From assembly GCA_934692625.1 (NCBI GenBank), contig CAKUUC010000012.1, positions 1 through 64,000 of the forward strand: a DNA stretch of 64,000 nt. The letters are read 5' to 3'. Under the pieces are notes generated by a model. It had not been told where the DNA came from. It did not search any database and saw only the letters and a program-made list of their open reading frames with translations. The DNA comes from an uncultured Candidatus Melainabacteria bacterium. GTDB lineage: Bacteria > Cyanobacteriota > Vampirovibrionia > Gastranaerophilales > Gastranaerophilaceae. Numbering within the stretch: the stretch's first letter is position 1; each line of letters starts with the position of its first letter. Positions 8,708 to 18,019 of the stretch are shown here, one piece after another. Made by a program: the position numbers and the translations under genes.

Positions 8708-10705
8708 TTGGAAAATACAGAAAATAAAAAAACAATAAATAATAAAGCTAAAAGTAGTGGAAAGAAAAATTCAACATCAATCCCGAAGGTAAAAAGTCCG
8801 ATAGAAGGGTTGAAGATGATTTCTGTGCCACAAAATTCTGTTACTAAGTCGAAATTATCTGAAAAAATATCTAAAACCAAGAAAAAGCTTAATGATTTAA
8901 TAAAACCTTTGTCTGTTGCAGAAGAAAGCAGTTTTAGCAACATTGTTGAAACGATTAACAATTTCAACACCTCAAGAACAAGACAACGTCAAAACAATTC
9001 AGAATATGCTGCAAATACGATTAAAAATGTTTCCGGTGTAAATTATTTTGAAATTTTGAAAGAGATTTCCGATGCATTTCAAGATAACAAAGACATGGTT
9101 GATTTGTTCGGCAAATTGAGCGAAGTTTTTGTAGGTCATTTGAAATGGTCATTTGTCGGTTTTGGGTTGTTGCATGAAAAATCTAAATGTATTAACTTGA
9201 AAGTCTATGGACAAGGTGGAAATACATATTCTTCCAAGATTTTCTTATCAGACGATGCCAATCCTATTGTAGAGTGTTTCAAGACAAAGAATATAATTGA
9301 TAAGGATAATTTGGATTATTTGAATATTCCATATTTGGTAAAGACAGATTCTGTTATCGTTCCTATGATTTCGGTCAACAAATGTATCGGTGTAATGCTT
9401 GTTGGGCAAAATATTTCTAATATCAATGTGAATATTATCAACTTTTTCTCAAATTATGCAGGTATGTATATTCACAATGCTCAATTGTTGGAAAGTACTA
9501 GTAAATATGCAAATACTGATACTTTGACTTCGTTGTACAATCACCGAGGCTTCCAAGAAATTTTGGCAAAAGAACTTGAAAAAGCGAAACAAAACAATAC
9601 GCCATTGTCTATTATTATGTTTGATGTTAATAACATTTCTAAGATTAACAGAGAATTAGGACACGCAAAAGGTGATGAAGTTATCAAGACTCTTGCAGAC
9701 AAGATTAAACAAAATATTAGAACAAATGACTGTGCCGGCAGATATGGCGGTGATGAAATTGCGGTAATTTTGCCAAATACAAATACAAAAGATGCAAAAT
9801 ATTTGGCAGAATATATTACTTATTGTCTATCTTGCTGTTATGTTGATGATGTTGGCCCATTGAAGGTTTCTGTCGGTATTTCGACATTCCCTGAATGTAC
9901 TATTGATCAAGAGAAATTACTTATTTTGACAGAACAGGCAATGTTTATTTCACAAGCAAAAGGCTACAAAGAAGGTATGTCTGCAATTGTAAGTTCTTCA
10001 GATTTCAATTTTTGGGACGATGTTGCGTTAAATTCGTTTGCAGAAGTTTTGGCAAAACGTCATTCTCAAATTGGTATCAATTTTGAAGAAGAACTTGTAC
10101 ATAAGTTTAACCAAGAAGAAATAATTAACCACAATCACCTGATGGAAATGGTTACATCAATTGCCGGCGCAATTGATGCCAAAGATCCATATACAAAAGG
10201 TCACTCAACTTCAGTTTCAAGATATGCTGAAGCTCTTGCAAGGACTGTTAATTTGCCGGAACATGAGGTTGAACGTATCAAAATCGGTGCATTGCTTCAT
10301 GATGTTGGTAAAATCGGAATTCCTGAAAGTGTCTTGAAGAAACCAGGAAAATTGACTGATGAAGAATGGGAAATCATGAAACAACACCCTACAATCGGTG
10401 CTGAAAAAGTTTTGGCGCCAAATGAAGCCTTGAGGGACTTGATTCCTATTGTTAAATATCACCACGAAAGACTTGATGGTAAAGGTTATCCTGAACACTT
10501 GAAAGGTAATGAAATCCCGCTAGAAGCACGTATTGTGTCAATTGCAGATGCTTACCATGCTCTTGTTAGTGATAGACCTTACAGAAAAGGTTTACCTATT
10601 GAAACTGCTTGTCAAATCCTAAAAGACGGTGCAGGAACTCAATGGGATACAGATTTAGTTCGTCAATTTATTTCTATTGCTCCATCGTTGACAACAAATG
10701 TTTAA
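8708..10705 (+). CDS. GAF-GGDEF-HD-GYP cyclic di-GMP signalling protein
   Basis: 665 residues joining a possible diguanylate cyclase to a possible phosphodiesterase. A basic, Ser/Lys-rich N-terminus of about 90 residues is followed by a GAF-like sensor (about 110-255), a GGDEF domain with GGDEI at 347-351 preceded by an RTND inhibitory I-site, and an HD-GYP domain with HDVGK at 531-535 and GYP at 593-595. There is no membrane segment, so it is cytoplasmic. Start is TTG with AGGTG upstream. The I in place of F in GGDEF is tolerated in some active enzymes. Net activity cannot be read from sequence. Confidence 0.85.
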   Translation: MENTENKKTINNKAKSSGKKNSTSIPKVKSPIEGLKMISVPQNSVTKSKLSEKISKTKKKLNDLIKPLSVAEESSFSNIVETINNFNTSRTRQRQNNSEYAANTIKNVSGVNYFEILKEISDAFQDNKDMVDLFGKLSEVFVGHLKWSFVGFGLLHEKSKCINLKVYGQGGNTYSSKIFLSDDANPIVECFKTKNIIDKDNLDYLNIPYLVKTDSVIVPMISVNKCIGVMLVGQNISNINVNIINFFSNYAGMYIHNAQLLESTSKYANTDTLTSLYNHRGFQEILAKELEKAKQNNTPLSIIMFDVNNISKINRELGHAKGDEVIKTLADKIKQNIRTNDCAGRYGGDEIAVILPNTNTKDAKYLAEYITYCLSCCYVDDVGPLKVSVGISTFPECTIDQEKLLILTEQAMFISQAKGYKEGMSAIVSSSDFNFWDDVALNSFAEVLAKRHSQIGINFEEELVHKFNQEEIINHNHLMEMVTSIAGAIDAKDPYTKGHSTSVSRYAEALARTVNLPEHEVERIKIGALLHDVGKIGIPESVLKKPGKLTDEEWEIMKQHPTIGAEKVLAPNEALRDLIPIVKYHHERLDGKGYPEHLKGNEIPLEARIVSIADAYHALVSDRPYRKGLPIETACQILKDGAGTQWDTDLVRQFISIAPSLTTNV

Positions 10706-10706
10706 A

Positions 10707-11360
10707 CTAGGGCAAATATGAAAGAACTTTTCTTGCGGCTTGTTCCGGAGATTTTGCGCACATCAATTCATCGGAAACAATAATTCTTTTTGCACCATTA
10801 TAAGTTAGTTCGCTTATGCAATCTTTGTCCATTATTCCAAATTGAAAAACTGGAACTTTAGAATCCTTGTTTGCCATATATACAAGTTCCATATTTACCG
10901 CATTTTGAAGTTTTGACTTTTCCGGTGCTACAGGACCTAATGACAAATAGTCAGCGCCATCTTCTATGGCTTTAGTAATATCTTCACGAGAAAAAACGGT
11001 TTTGCCGATTATTGCGTTTGCTCCGAGAACCGCTCTTGCATCTTGAATTGAAATATCATTTTGTCCGAGATGAACGCCATCGGCTTCTACAATTTGTGCT
11101 ATATCAAGTCTGTCATTTATAATAAAAGTTGCTCCAAATTCATCACATAGAATTCTTATTTTTAGTCCTAAGTCCACAATGACACTATCAGGAACATTTT
11201 TTTCTCTGAGTTGAATAATATCAACTCCACCTTGCAAAGTGGAAGCAATAGCGTCCAAAAATTCATCTTTTGAATTGAAATTATCGGAATTTGTAATCAA
11301 ATATAAGCGTTTCTTTTCTAATTTTAAAAGGTTAAATTGCTCCTTTAATTTGCTCCACAT
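10707..11360 (-). CDS. thiE: Thiamine phosphate synthase
   Basis: Joins HMP pyrophosphate and HET phosphate to make thiamine phosphate. The 217-residue TIM-barrel protein has the family's QLREK, FIINDR, DGVHLGQ, GKTVFS and GADYLSLGPV motifs in order; the phosphate-loop segment near the C-terminus (GAKRIIVSDEL) is less typical. ATG has AAGGGA eight bases upstream. It is convergent with the GGDEF/HD-GYP gene, the two stops being one base apart. No TPP riboswitch elements are visible upstream and no other thi gene is nearby. Confidence 0.85.
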   Translation of the reverse strand: MWSKLKEQFNLLKLEKKRLYLITNSDNFNSKDEFLDAIASTLQGGVDIIQLREKNVPDSVIVDLGLKIRILCDEFGATFIINDRLDIAQIVEADGVHLGQNDISIQDARAVLGANAIIGKTVFSREDITKAIEDGADYLSLGPVAPEKSKLQNAVNMELVYMANKDSKVPVFQFGIMDKDCISELTYNGAKRIIVSDELMCAKSPEQAARKVLSYLP

Positions 11361-11486
11361 AACATAAATCCCTTAACACCTTTATTACAATAACAATTGT
11401 AGCATGAATTTTGCTGAACGACAATATATAATGGGGTTGTCGAATTTTATAATATTTTAAATTCTATCTGTCGTAATGCTTCAAAC

Positions 11487-11516
11487 TTGCCTAAAGTGTG
11501 CAATTTGTGCTATAGT
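11487..11516 (+). promoter_or_regulatory. Promoter of map
   Basis: TTGCCT (11487-11492), 18 bp, TATAGT (11511-11516) preceded by TGC, an extended -10. The expected leader before ATG 11536 is about 13 nt and just holds the SD GAGGG. Confidence 0.55.
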
Positions 11517-11535
11517 TTAGGTGAGGGTAATTATT

Positions 11536-12288
11536 ATGATAACGAAAAAATCAAGAGATGAAATCAAGAGAATGCGCCATGCAGGACATATTGTTGCTCT
11601 TGTTCACCAAAAAATGAAAGAGGTTGTAGAACCTGGAATTTCTACAAAAGAATTAGACAGTATTGCAATGAAAATAATCAAGGAAAACCGTGCAATTCCT
11701 ACTTTTTTAGGTTATTCAGGATTTCCTGCTTGTATTTGTACATCAATTAATGAACAAGTCGTTCACGGTATCCCATCAGAAAAAGCAATTTTAAAAGAAG
11801 GTGATATCATCGCTATTGACGTTGGTGCCACTTATGGTGGTATGGTAGGTGATAGTGCTTGGTCTTACCGTGTTGGTAAGGTTTTACCTGAAGTTGACAA
11901 ATTGATGACAACAACGGAAGAATCTTTGTATGCCGGTATTGAACAAATGCGTCCGGGAAATGTTCTTGATGATATTTCAAAAGCGGTTGAAGCGGTTGCT
12001 GTACGTGGCGGTTACGGTATTGTACGTCAATACGGCGGTCACGGTGTTGGTCATGAGATGCACGAAGATCCGTTCTTGTTCAATTACAGTGTAGGCGATA
12101 ATACTTTAATTAAGGTTAATACTGCTATTGCAATTGAACCTATGTTGAATTTAGGTTGTGATGATGTTGTCGTTGCAGATGATGGCTGGACGGTAAGTAC
12201 AAAAGACGGAAAACCTTCTGCTCACTTTGAACACACAGTTATTGCAACAGAAGACGGACCTCTTATTACAACCAAATTGATGGATTAG
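11536..12288 (+). CDS. map: Methionine aminopeptidase, type I
   Basis: Removes the initiator Met from nascent proteins; cytosolic, binuclear metal enzyme. 250 residues. The metal ligands are in the expected contexts: the Asp pair (AIDVGATYGGMVGDSAW), GHGVGHEMHE, AIEPML and FEHTVIAT. The start at 11536 fits GAGGG eight bases upstream; the GTG at 11521 would overlap the SD. It is followed after 9 bp by an unknown RNase H-like gene and then a TPR gene, all probably cotranscribed. Confidence 0.95.
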   Translation: MITKKSRDEIKRMRHAGHIVALVHQKMKEVVEPGISTKELDSIAMKIIKENRAIPTFLGYSGFPACICTSINEQVVHGIPSEKAILKEGDIIAIDVGATYGGMVGDSAWSYRVGKVLPEVDKLMTTTEESLYAGIEQMRPGNVLDDISKAVEAVAVRGGYGIVRQYGGHGVGHEMHEDPFLFNYSVGDNTLIKVNTAIAIEPMLNLGCDDVVVADDGWTVSTKDGKPSAHFEHTVIATEDGPLITTKLMD

Positions 12289-12297
12289 GAGAATGGA

Positions 12298-12969
12298 ATG
12301 AATTATTATATAGGACTTTCGCTTGCTTCAGGTTCTAATATGGATTCAGGTGTTGCGGTTATTGATGAGGATAACAACATTATTCTTATTGATAAATTGT
12401 ACAAAATGAATGATGTAAAGTTCTTTTTTGAGAACTTTTCATCATTAAATAATTCCAAAATTTGTGTTTCAGTACCATCTGACAGAACTATGTTGGAAGG
12501 TAAATGGAGAATTTTATCAAAGCCTTATCAGTTGGTTGCGACAAATAAAAATATTCCTAACCGTGACAATTGGACACAAAGACATTCAAATAGAGGTTCT
12601 GAATACTTTGGCGAACTTGCGGCTCGAGGAATTACAGTTAATCGTTTTGATATTTATATGACAAGACAGAGTTTACATTTGAATTCGTGTTATAAAGACC
12701 GTTCTCCTGCAGATTGCAAGTTTTTGCAACAAGCATTGAAGTTGGAATGGGGTTTTGAGGATTTACCTGTGAATATGATGCCAATGTCACATCTTGAAGC
12801 GATTATTGGGGCAATTTTGGCAAAAGAACACGCTTTAAATCCTTCAAAAATAAACGTCCTTTACAAGTTTAGAGGGCTTGATGTTATTGATGTGAAAGAC
12901 AATTTGAATATTTCAACTGAAGTTTATGAGTTTGAAAAAGAATTGGGTGTAATATCTGAAGTTGGTTAA
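12298..12969 (+). CDS. Hypothetical protein, possibly RNase H-fold (DUF429-like)
   Basis: 223 residues with no certain family. The N-terminus (YYIGLSLASGSNMDSGVAVIDEDN) has the look of the first strands of an RNase H-like fold, and the C-terminal part has an Asp-rich helix followed by an SHLEAIIGAILA helix, similar in order to DUF429 proteins. It has its own GGAG and lies 9 bp after map and about 15 bp before the TPR gene. The fold is a tentative reading; no catalytic set is proved. Confidence 0.6.
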   Translation: MNYYIGLSLASGSNMDSGVAVIDEDNNIILIDKLYKMNDVKFFFENFSSLNNSKICVSVPSDRTMLEGKWRILSKPYQLVATNKNIPNRDNWTQRHSNRGSEYFGELAARGITVNRFDIYMTRQSLHLNSCYKDRSPADCKFLQQALKLEWGFEDLPVNMMPMSHLEAIIGAILAKEHALNPSKINVLYKFRGLDVIDVKDNLNISTEVYEFEKELGVISEVG

Positions 12970-12984
12970 TTTGCAAAGGTGGTT

Positions 12985-14193
12985 ATGAGGAAGAATTTTC
13001 TTGAAATTTTGAGTAATCCGTTGCTATTTTATACGGATAAAGACGGGGAGTCTGTTTTTCGTAATTTTTGCTGGTTTGAAAATACCGGATGTTTGTATCG
13101 TGCCAATTTCCCTAAAGCAAATATTGGCAAGGTTTTGGAATATAGATTTAAGTTAGATAAATGTTTCAAGTGGGTTGTTTTTCTAACCCCTGTAATTTTG
13201 TATTTTATTTTTATTCATTTATATTTTTCGATTTGGAATTTGCTACTGTTTGAATTTTTATGCCTTGGAATTATTTTGGGTGTAAGAATTTATTTATCAT
13301 CACTTTATAGTGAAGTTTTGATGAAAAGTTTTGGTGCGTACGAACTTTGCGAATTTGAACCACCAATTCCGAAACATAAAACAGATGAATATGTGTCACT
13401 GTTTAAGTCAAAAGTGATTGCTTTGTTGATTATTTTAGCACTGTATTTTTTGCCGGCGTTAATTTTGCAATTTTCAATAAAAATGAATTTAACACCAAAA
13501 CATCTGCATTGCAAAACAGCACTAGCACTTTCAAATATTTATACTTCGCTTTATCCGGAAAACGAAAGAATATTTGATATGAGAGCATTTAGTAAATTTA
13601 TGGAAAAAGATTATGCCGGTGCTCTTGAAGATTACAAAACAGTTATAGTTTTGTCTGGCCATAAGTTTACACAAAAAGATAGTACCAGATTTGCAAATTT
13701 GCTGCTTTTACAAAAGAAAATCGGAACGGCAAGAGAAGCGTTGGCGTTATTTGATGAATATTTAGCCAAAAAGAAACTTTCAATTTTGTATAAATCTCAA
13801 ATGTTGTGGGTAAAATCAATATTTAAAATTGAAAATAATATTACGGATAATATTATTCAAGATTATGAAGATTTACTGGCATCGCTTGATGAAACTGATG
13901 TAAAAAATCAGTTTTATATTTCAAGTGACTTGGCTTATATTTTGTATTTGATGCAGGATTATTCACTTGCGGTAAATAATTACAATTCGCTAATTCAATT
14001 TGTCGGTGATAACAAAGAAATGTTTACCAAAGAATTAAAATCAGCGTATGCTGAGCGTGGTTGGGCAAGAAAAAATTTGGGTGATGAAGTTGGCGCAGCA
14101 CAGGATTTTGCAGCATCAGGAATTGCAATGGAAGAAATTGCCAACTATGAACCGTCTTACGAGCCTCAAAAATTTATGGTTGATAAGTTTTAA
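12985..14193 (+). CDS. TPR-containing membrane protein
   Basis: 402 residues. Two hydrophobic segments near residues 60-105 (ILYFIFIHLYFSIWNLLLFEFLCLGIILGV) and one at about 150-170 anchor it. The C-terminal half is made of helical repeats with the A-x-x-x-Y/F-x-x spacing of TPRs (for example DYAGALEDYKTV, DYSLAVNNYNSL, DEVGAAQDFAAS), suggesting a protein-binding scaffold exposed on one face of the membrane. ATG at 12985 is preferred to the GTG two codons earlier because of the AAAGG upstream. The specific partner is unknown. Confidence 0.7.
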   Translation: MRKNFLEILSNPLLFYTDKDGESVFRNFCWFENTGCLYRANFPKANIGKVLEYRFKLDKCFKWVVFLTPVILYFIFIHLYFSIWNLLLFEFLCLGIILGVRIYLSSLYSEVLMKSFGAYELCEFEPPIPKHKTDEYVSLFKSKVIALLIILALYFLPALILQFSIKMNLTPKHLHCKTALALSNIYTSLYPENERIFDMRAFSKFMEKDYAGALEDYKTVIVLSGHKFTQKDSTRFANLLLLQKKIGTAREALALFDEYLAKKKLSILYKSQMLWVKSIFKIENNITDNIIQDYEDLLASLDETDVKNQFYISSDLAYILYLMQDYSLAVNNYNSLIQFVGDNKEMFTKELKSAYAERGWARKNLGDEVGAAQDFAASGIAMEEIANYEPSYEPQKFMVDKF

Positions 14194-14245
14194 GTTTCCA
14201 TTTGTCCATAAAGTTTTACAAAAAGATTCCCGAAAATGAAAATTT

Positions 14246-14255
14246 ATGCTAGAAT
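14246..14255 (+). promoter_or_regulatory. Extended -10 of the RNase P RNA gene
   Basis: TATGCTAGAAT contains a TGC extension followed by TAGAAT at 14250-14255, seven bases before the mature 5' end. The -35 position (TTCCCG at 14227-14232) is poor, as is usual with an extended -10. Confidence 0.5.
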
Positions 14256-14262
14256 GACATTG

Positions 14263-14610
14263 AATAAAGTAGTCGGATAATCGCGCTTATTTTTATGAGT
14301 GAGGAAAGTCCGTGCATCTAAGAACAGACCGCCGGAGAAACTCCGGACGATGTGAGTCGGTGGATAGTGCCACAGAAATGATGACTGCCAATGGATTTTA
14401 TATCACAGGCGATGGTGCAACGGTGAGTTAAGAGCTTCACCAGCGGTATCGGAAGGTACCGGCTAGGTAAACCCCGGTCAGATGCAAGATTGAATCGAAG
14501 GTTATAAAGGTTGTTCGCCAACTTCGGAAAAATCGCTAGAGATTAGGAGTAATCCTAATACCAGATAGATGATTATCTAAAACAGAACACGGCTTACGGG
14601 CTGCTTTATT
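14263..14610 (+). ncRNA. rnpB: RNase P RNA, bacterial type A
   Basis: The catalytic RNA of RNase P, which trims tRNA 5' ends. The 348-nt stretch has the universal 5' core GAGGAAAGTCCG (near 14301), an internal purine-rich segment with GGTAAACCCC, and the 3' core ACAGAACACGGCTTAC. The two termini pair as helix P1: AATAAAGTAG at the 5' end with CTGCTTTATT at the 3' end, with one G-U pair. It lies between the TPR gene and tmk. Several spurious short frames cross it. Confidence 0.95.
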
Positions 14611-14632
14611 CTTTTTTAAAGGAGAGTTGTTT

Positions 14633-15256
14633 GTGACTAAAAAAGGATTGTTTATTACTTTTGAAGGGGCTGACGGTTGTGGAAAAACTACCCAATTGAA
14701 CTTGTTGAAAGAATATTTGGAAAAAAATGGCTACAATGTTTTAGTCACACGAGAACCGGGTGGAAAAGGCTTGGGCGAAAAGTTCAGAGAAATTCTATTG
14801 AATTATGACGGTGTTGTATCAGAACGGTGTGAATCTTTTTTGTTCTTGGCAGATAGAGCGCAAAATATTGATACAATTGTCAAACCTGCAATTGAATCAG
14901 GAAAAATCGTGTTATGCGATAGGCACATTGATAGTTCTGTTGCATATCAAGGTTATGGCAGAGGGTTGGATATTGAAGAGATAAAGCAACTAAATACTCT
15001 TGCTACAGGAGGTTTGCTTCCTGATTTGACTTTGGTTTTTGATATTGACATAGAAACTTCTATGAAAAGAGTTGGCAAGGAAAAAGACCGTATGGAAAGT
15101 GCCGGAAATGAATTCTTTAATAGAGTTCGAAACGGTTATCTTGAACTGGCAAAACATGAACCAAAACGAATTAAAGTCGTAAATTCAACGGGTTCTATTG
15201 AGGAAATTCACGAACAAGTTATAAAAATTATGAAGGATTTACAAAATTCTATTTAG
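14633..15256 (+). CDS. tmk: Thymidylate kinase
   Basis: Phosphorylates dTMP to dTDP. 207 residues with the P-loop FEGADGCGKTTQ near the N-terminus, the TREPGG motif and the DRHIDSSVAYQG segment of the family, and a lid region with an Arg/Lys-rich sequence. GTG at 14633 is chosen: AAAGGAG lies eight bases upstream, whereas TTG at 14627 would be only two bases from it. The 3' end overlaps the convergent gene at 15249 by 8 bp. Confidence 0.93.
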   Translation: MTKKGLFITFEGADGCGKTTQLNLLKEYLEKNGYNVLVTREPGGKGLGEKFREILLNYDGVVSERCESFLFLADRAQNIDTIVKPAIESGKIVLCDRHIDSSVAYQGYGRGLDIEEIKQLNTLATGGLLPDLTLVFDIDIETSMKRVGKEKDRMESAGNEFFNRVRNGYLELAKHEPKRIKVVNSTGSIEEIHEQVIKIMKDLQNSI

Positions 15257-15752
15257 GCAAAAACTGCAGAACTTTTTTGAGGATTACACTTGTTAAATTC
15301 TGCAATTTTAGACTGCCTTTTTTAGCCATTTCTAAAACTGTTTCTATATTTTTGCGTGTTGTAGAACTGCTTTGTTCTTCCAACAGTTGTGAAAATTCAA
15401 ATCTTGAAGGTGAGCCAAGTTCATAAAAATCATTCAGTTTAGCAATTCTACCTTTTTTCATTTCACCCTTAACAGTAATTCCATTGTCATAAATTACAAA
15501 AGACCCAGTTCCATTTTGTGGAATTAGTGCTGTGTATGCTCCACCGGCACTGGTGTGCATAATATCACCATTTTTGAAATAAATTTTTTCACGGGTTGGA
15601 AAATCGTCAAAACTTCCATCAAACCATTTTTTGCGTAATGCCAAATTTCTGTCCCCATCTCCCAGATTAAGGCTGCATCTTGAGTGGGGGTGGTTTTGAG
15701 TTAGTGCATAGTTGTCAGGAAAATTTACTTGTCTTAAAATTTGTTCAGTCAT
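15249..15752 (-). CDS. Hypothetical protein
   Basis: 167 residues, family not recognised. The N-terminal half contains a Gly/Asp-rich stretch (NLGDGDRNLALRKKWFDGSFDDFP) and short beta-like segments; the C-terminal third is Ser/Leu-rich and helical. There is no signal peptide. It has AAAGGTG just upstream of the ATG. Convergent overlap with tmk by 8 bp. It stands alone on this strand, with 185 bp of AT-rich sequence before the next gene, and nothing points to a function. Confidence 0.6.
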   Translation of the reverse strand: MTEQILRQVNFPDNYALTQNHPHSRCSLNLGDGDRNLALRKKWFDGSFDDFPTREKIYFKNGDIMHTSAGGAYTALIPQNGTGSFVIYDNGITVKGEMKKGRIAKLNDFYELGSPSRFEFSQLLEEQSSSTTRKNIETVLEMAKKGSLKLQNLTSVILKKVLQFLPK

Positions 15753-15937
15753 TTATTCACCTTTTGCATATTTACATTTACAGGTAATAAAAATGTTCAA
15801 GAAAATTTTTTGCTATATACTTATTAAATATTATGGTGTAAAGCCACTAATAATGCGTAATTATGCCAGTTTCAGTAGGTCTTAACATTTTGTAATATTT
15901 TAACTTTGCGTTTTACACTTGGTATAAATAATTTTTT

Positions 15938-16612
15938 TTAGAATTTTTTTGCTTGTAAAATTTGGGCAGAAATTGAACCAAATAAAAAATCTTTTCTTTT
16001 GACGAGTGTAAATCCGGTATTTTCAAATTCTTTTATGAGTTCATCAGGTTCCGGAAATTCATTTTTTGATGCGGTTAGGTATTTATAATGTTCAGTGTTT
16101 AATTTTAAAAATTTTGCAAAAATCGGAACGATAATATCGAAAACCTTGCTAAATTTGTTATGATTGCCAAAATCCAGATGTAAAAACTTTCCATCATCAT
16201 TCAAAACCCGATAAATTTCAGAAATTGCCTTAATTCTGTCTTTTACATTTCTCAAGCCAAAACCTGCTGTAACGTAGTCAAAATCATTATCTTTGAATGG
16301 TAAATTTGTACAATCTGCTTGCAAAAATACGCCTTTAGGATTTTTTAATTTTGCTAATTTCAACATGTTTTGAGAAAAATCAATTCCAATAATTTTTGCT
16401 CTGGGATAAAACTTTTGCACAAGTTGAGTAAAATCACCAGTTCCGCAACAAATATCCAAAACCATTGCTCTTGGTTTTATTTCTAGTGTTTTTAAGGCAA
16501 GAAATTTAATAAAATAATGAGTTCCAAGTGAAATGAAGTTGTTAACTTTGTCGTAATATTGCGCAATTTCATTAAATAAACTTTTAATATTTTCCGGAGA
16601 TTTATCAATCAT
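15938..16612 (-). CDS. ubiE: UbiE/MenG-type SAM-dependent methyltransferase
   Basis: 224 residues with SAM motif I (VLDICCGTGDF) and the family motifs GIDFSQNML, TAGFGLRNVKD and the C-terminal TASKNEFPEPDEL segment. In other bacteria this enzyme C-methylates demethylmenaquinone or the ubiquinone precursor. No other quinone gene is in the window, so the substrate here is open. An extended -10 (TGCTAAAAT) lies 9 nt upstream of the ATG, with no SD, so its mRNA may have almost no leader. It is divergent from the DUF4127 gene. Confidence 0.8.
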   Translation of the reverse strand: MIDKSPENIKSLFNEIAQYYDKVNNFISLGTHYFIKFLALKTLEIKPRAMVLDICCGTGDFTQLVQKFYPRAKIIGIDFSQNMLKLAKLKNPKGVFLQADCTNLPFKDNDFDYVTAGFGLRNVKDRIKAISEIYRVLNDDGKFLHLDFGNHNKFSKVFDIIVPIFAKFLKLNTEHYKYLTASKNEFPEPDELIKEFENTGFTLVKRKDFLFGSISAQILQAKKF

Positions 16613-16647
16613 AATATCAAAATTTTAGCATAAAATATGTAAATATA

Positions 16648-16675
16648 TTGCTAATTTCAAAAATCAGGCTAAAAT
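16648..16675 (+). promoter_or_regulatory. Promoter of the DUF4127 gene, placed for a leaderless transcript
   Basis: TTGCTA (16648-16653), 16 bp, TAAAAT (16670-16675); the ATG at 16682 begins after only 6 nt. Confidence 0.6.
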
Positions 16676-16681
16676 AAGGTT

Positions 16682-18019
16682 ATGAGAATTGCATTTGTAC
16701 CTATTGATAATAGACCCGTGTGTTACACGTTGCCGAAATTGATTTCTGAAATTGATGAAGATTTCGAATTGGTATTGCCTGACCGTACTGATTTGGGGGA
16801 TTTAACTAAAAATGCTAATATTGAAAATATTTTTACGTGGTTAAAAGGTTTGAACAATCTAGATGGAATGATTTTGGCGCTTGATACTTTGGCTTATGGT
16901 GGTTTGATACCTTCAAGACGTTGTCCTGAAACATTTTCACAAATTCAAAAAAGAGTGGAAGAGTTAAAAGAAATTTTGCTGGAAAAAAAATGTAGAATTT
17001 TAGCCGTGTCAAGTATTATGCGGATTTCCAATAACAATTATAATGAAGAAGAAAAAACATATTGGTCAGAATATGGCAAAAAAATCTTTACTTATTCTTA
17101 TAATTTTCACAAAAATGGCGAAGAGAAATGTTCTGATATTCCACAAGAAATTCTTGATGATTATATAAAAACAAGAACTCGTAATTTTGAAATAAATAAG
17201 ATTTATCTTGAGTGGCAAAAGGAAGGACTTTTGGATACTTTGGTGTTTTCAAAAGATGATTGTGCCGAGTTTGGGCTAAATGTTATGGAAGCGCAAGAAC
17301 TTGAATCATTGGGTGGGTATACAAAAACTGGTGCTGACGAAATTCCGTTAAGTTTATTGTCTAGAGTAATCGGTAAACAAATGAAAGTCTGTCCGGTATT
17401 TTTAGAACCTGAGTATAAAAATTTGATTTCCAACTATGAAGATGTGAGTATTGAAAATTCTGTAAAAGGTCAACTAGAACTTGCCAATTGTATAATTGCA
17501 GATGAAAAAAATGCGGATGTTATTTTGTATATAAACAATTTTAAGCATCATCAGGGCGAAATTGTTATGAAAATTGACACGGAAGGTTTTGATAGAAGTT
17601 TTGCAGCGCCTAATAAACCTTATATGATTGCAGATGTACGCTTTGCGAATGGTGCAGATAATAATTTTGTCAAAGAGTTGTTTAAAAATAAAATTATTGA
17701 TAAAAATTTCTATGGATATTCTGCTTGGAATACGTCTGCAAATAGTTTGGGCAGTTTGATTTTGTGTGCCAAGATGAAAATTTTTGCCAAAAAATATAAT
17801 CAAAATGCGTTTGAAAAAGTTCAACTGACAAGATTTTTAGATGATTGGGCTTATCAAGCAAATGTGCGCCAAAAATTAAAATCTCCTGAGAAAAATATTT
17901 TAGCAAAAGAAATGAAATCCTTTGAAAAAGTTCTAGAAGATGTTACACTGAATTCAGTGAATGTAAAATATAGTTTCCCGTGGAAACGTTTATTTGAGGT
18001 AGAAATTGAGTTTAGTTGA
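16682..18019 (+). CDS. DUF4127 family protein
   Basis: 445 residues; the start RIAFVPIDNRPVCY, the DTLAYGGLIPSRR segment and the C-terminal SAWNTSANSLG segment are characteristic of DUF4127, a family found in Firmicutes and other gut bacteria with no established function. The conserved Asp, Arg and Asn residues suggest an enzyme. There is no signal peptide. It overlaps mntP by 14 bp, so the two are coexpressed. The -10 box lies 6 nt before the ATG. Confidence 0.8.
   Translation: MRIAFVPIDNRPVCYTLPKLISEIDEDFELVLPDRTDLGDLTKNANIENIFTWLKGLNNLDGMILALDTLAYGGLIPSRRCPETFSQIQKRVEELKEILLEKKCRILAVSSIMRISNNNYNEEEKTYWSEYGKKIFTYSYNFHKNGEEKCSDIPQEILDDYIKTRTRNFEINKIYLEWQKEGLLDTLVFSKDDCAEFGLNVMEAQELESLGGYTKTGADEIPLSLLSRVIGKQMKVCPVFLEPEYKNLISNYEDVSIENSVKGQLELANCIIADEKNADVILYINNFKHHQGEIVMKIDTEGFDRSFAAPNKPYMIADVRFANGADNNFVKELFKNKIIDKNFYGYSAWNTSANSLGSLILCAKMKIFAKKYNQNAFEKVQLTRFLDDWAYQANVRQKLKSPEKNILAKEMKSFEKVLEDVTLNSVNVKYSFPWKRLFEVEIEFS

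Noticed and set aside
11361..11520. TPP riboswitch before thiE
   Set aside because: None of the conserved TPP segments (CTGAGA, ACCTGAT-like) is present on either strand.
14318..14521. Minus-strand frame inside the RNase P RNA gene
   Set aside because: The sequence is fully explained by conserved RNase P RNA core elements and the P1 helix.
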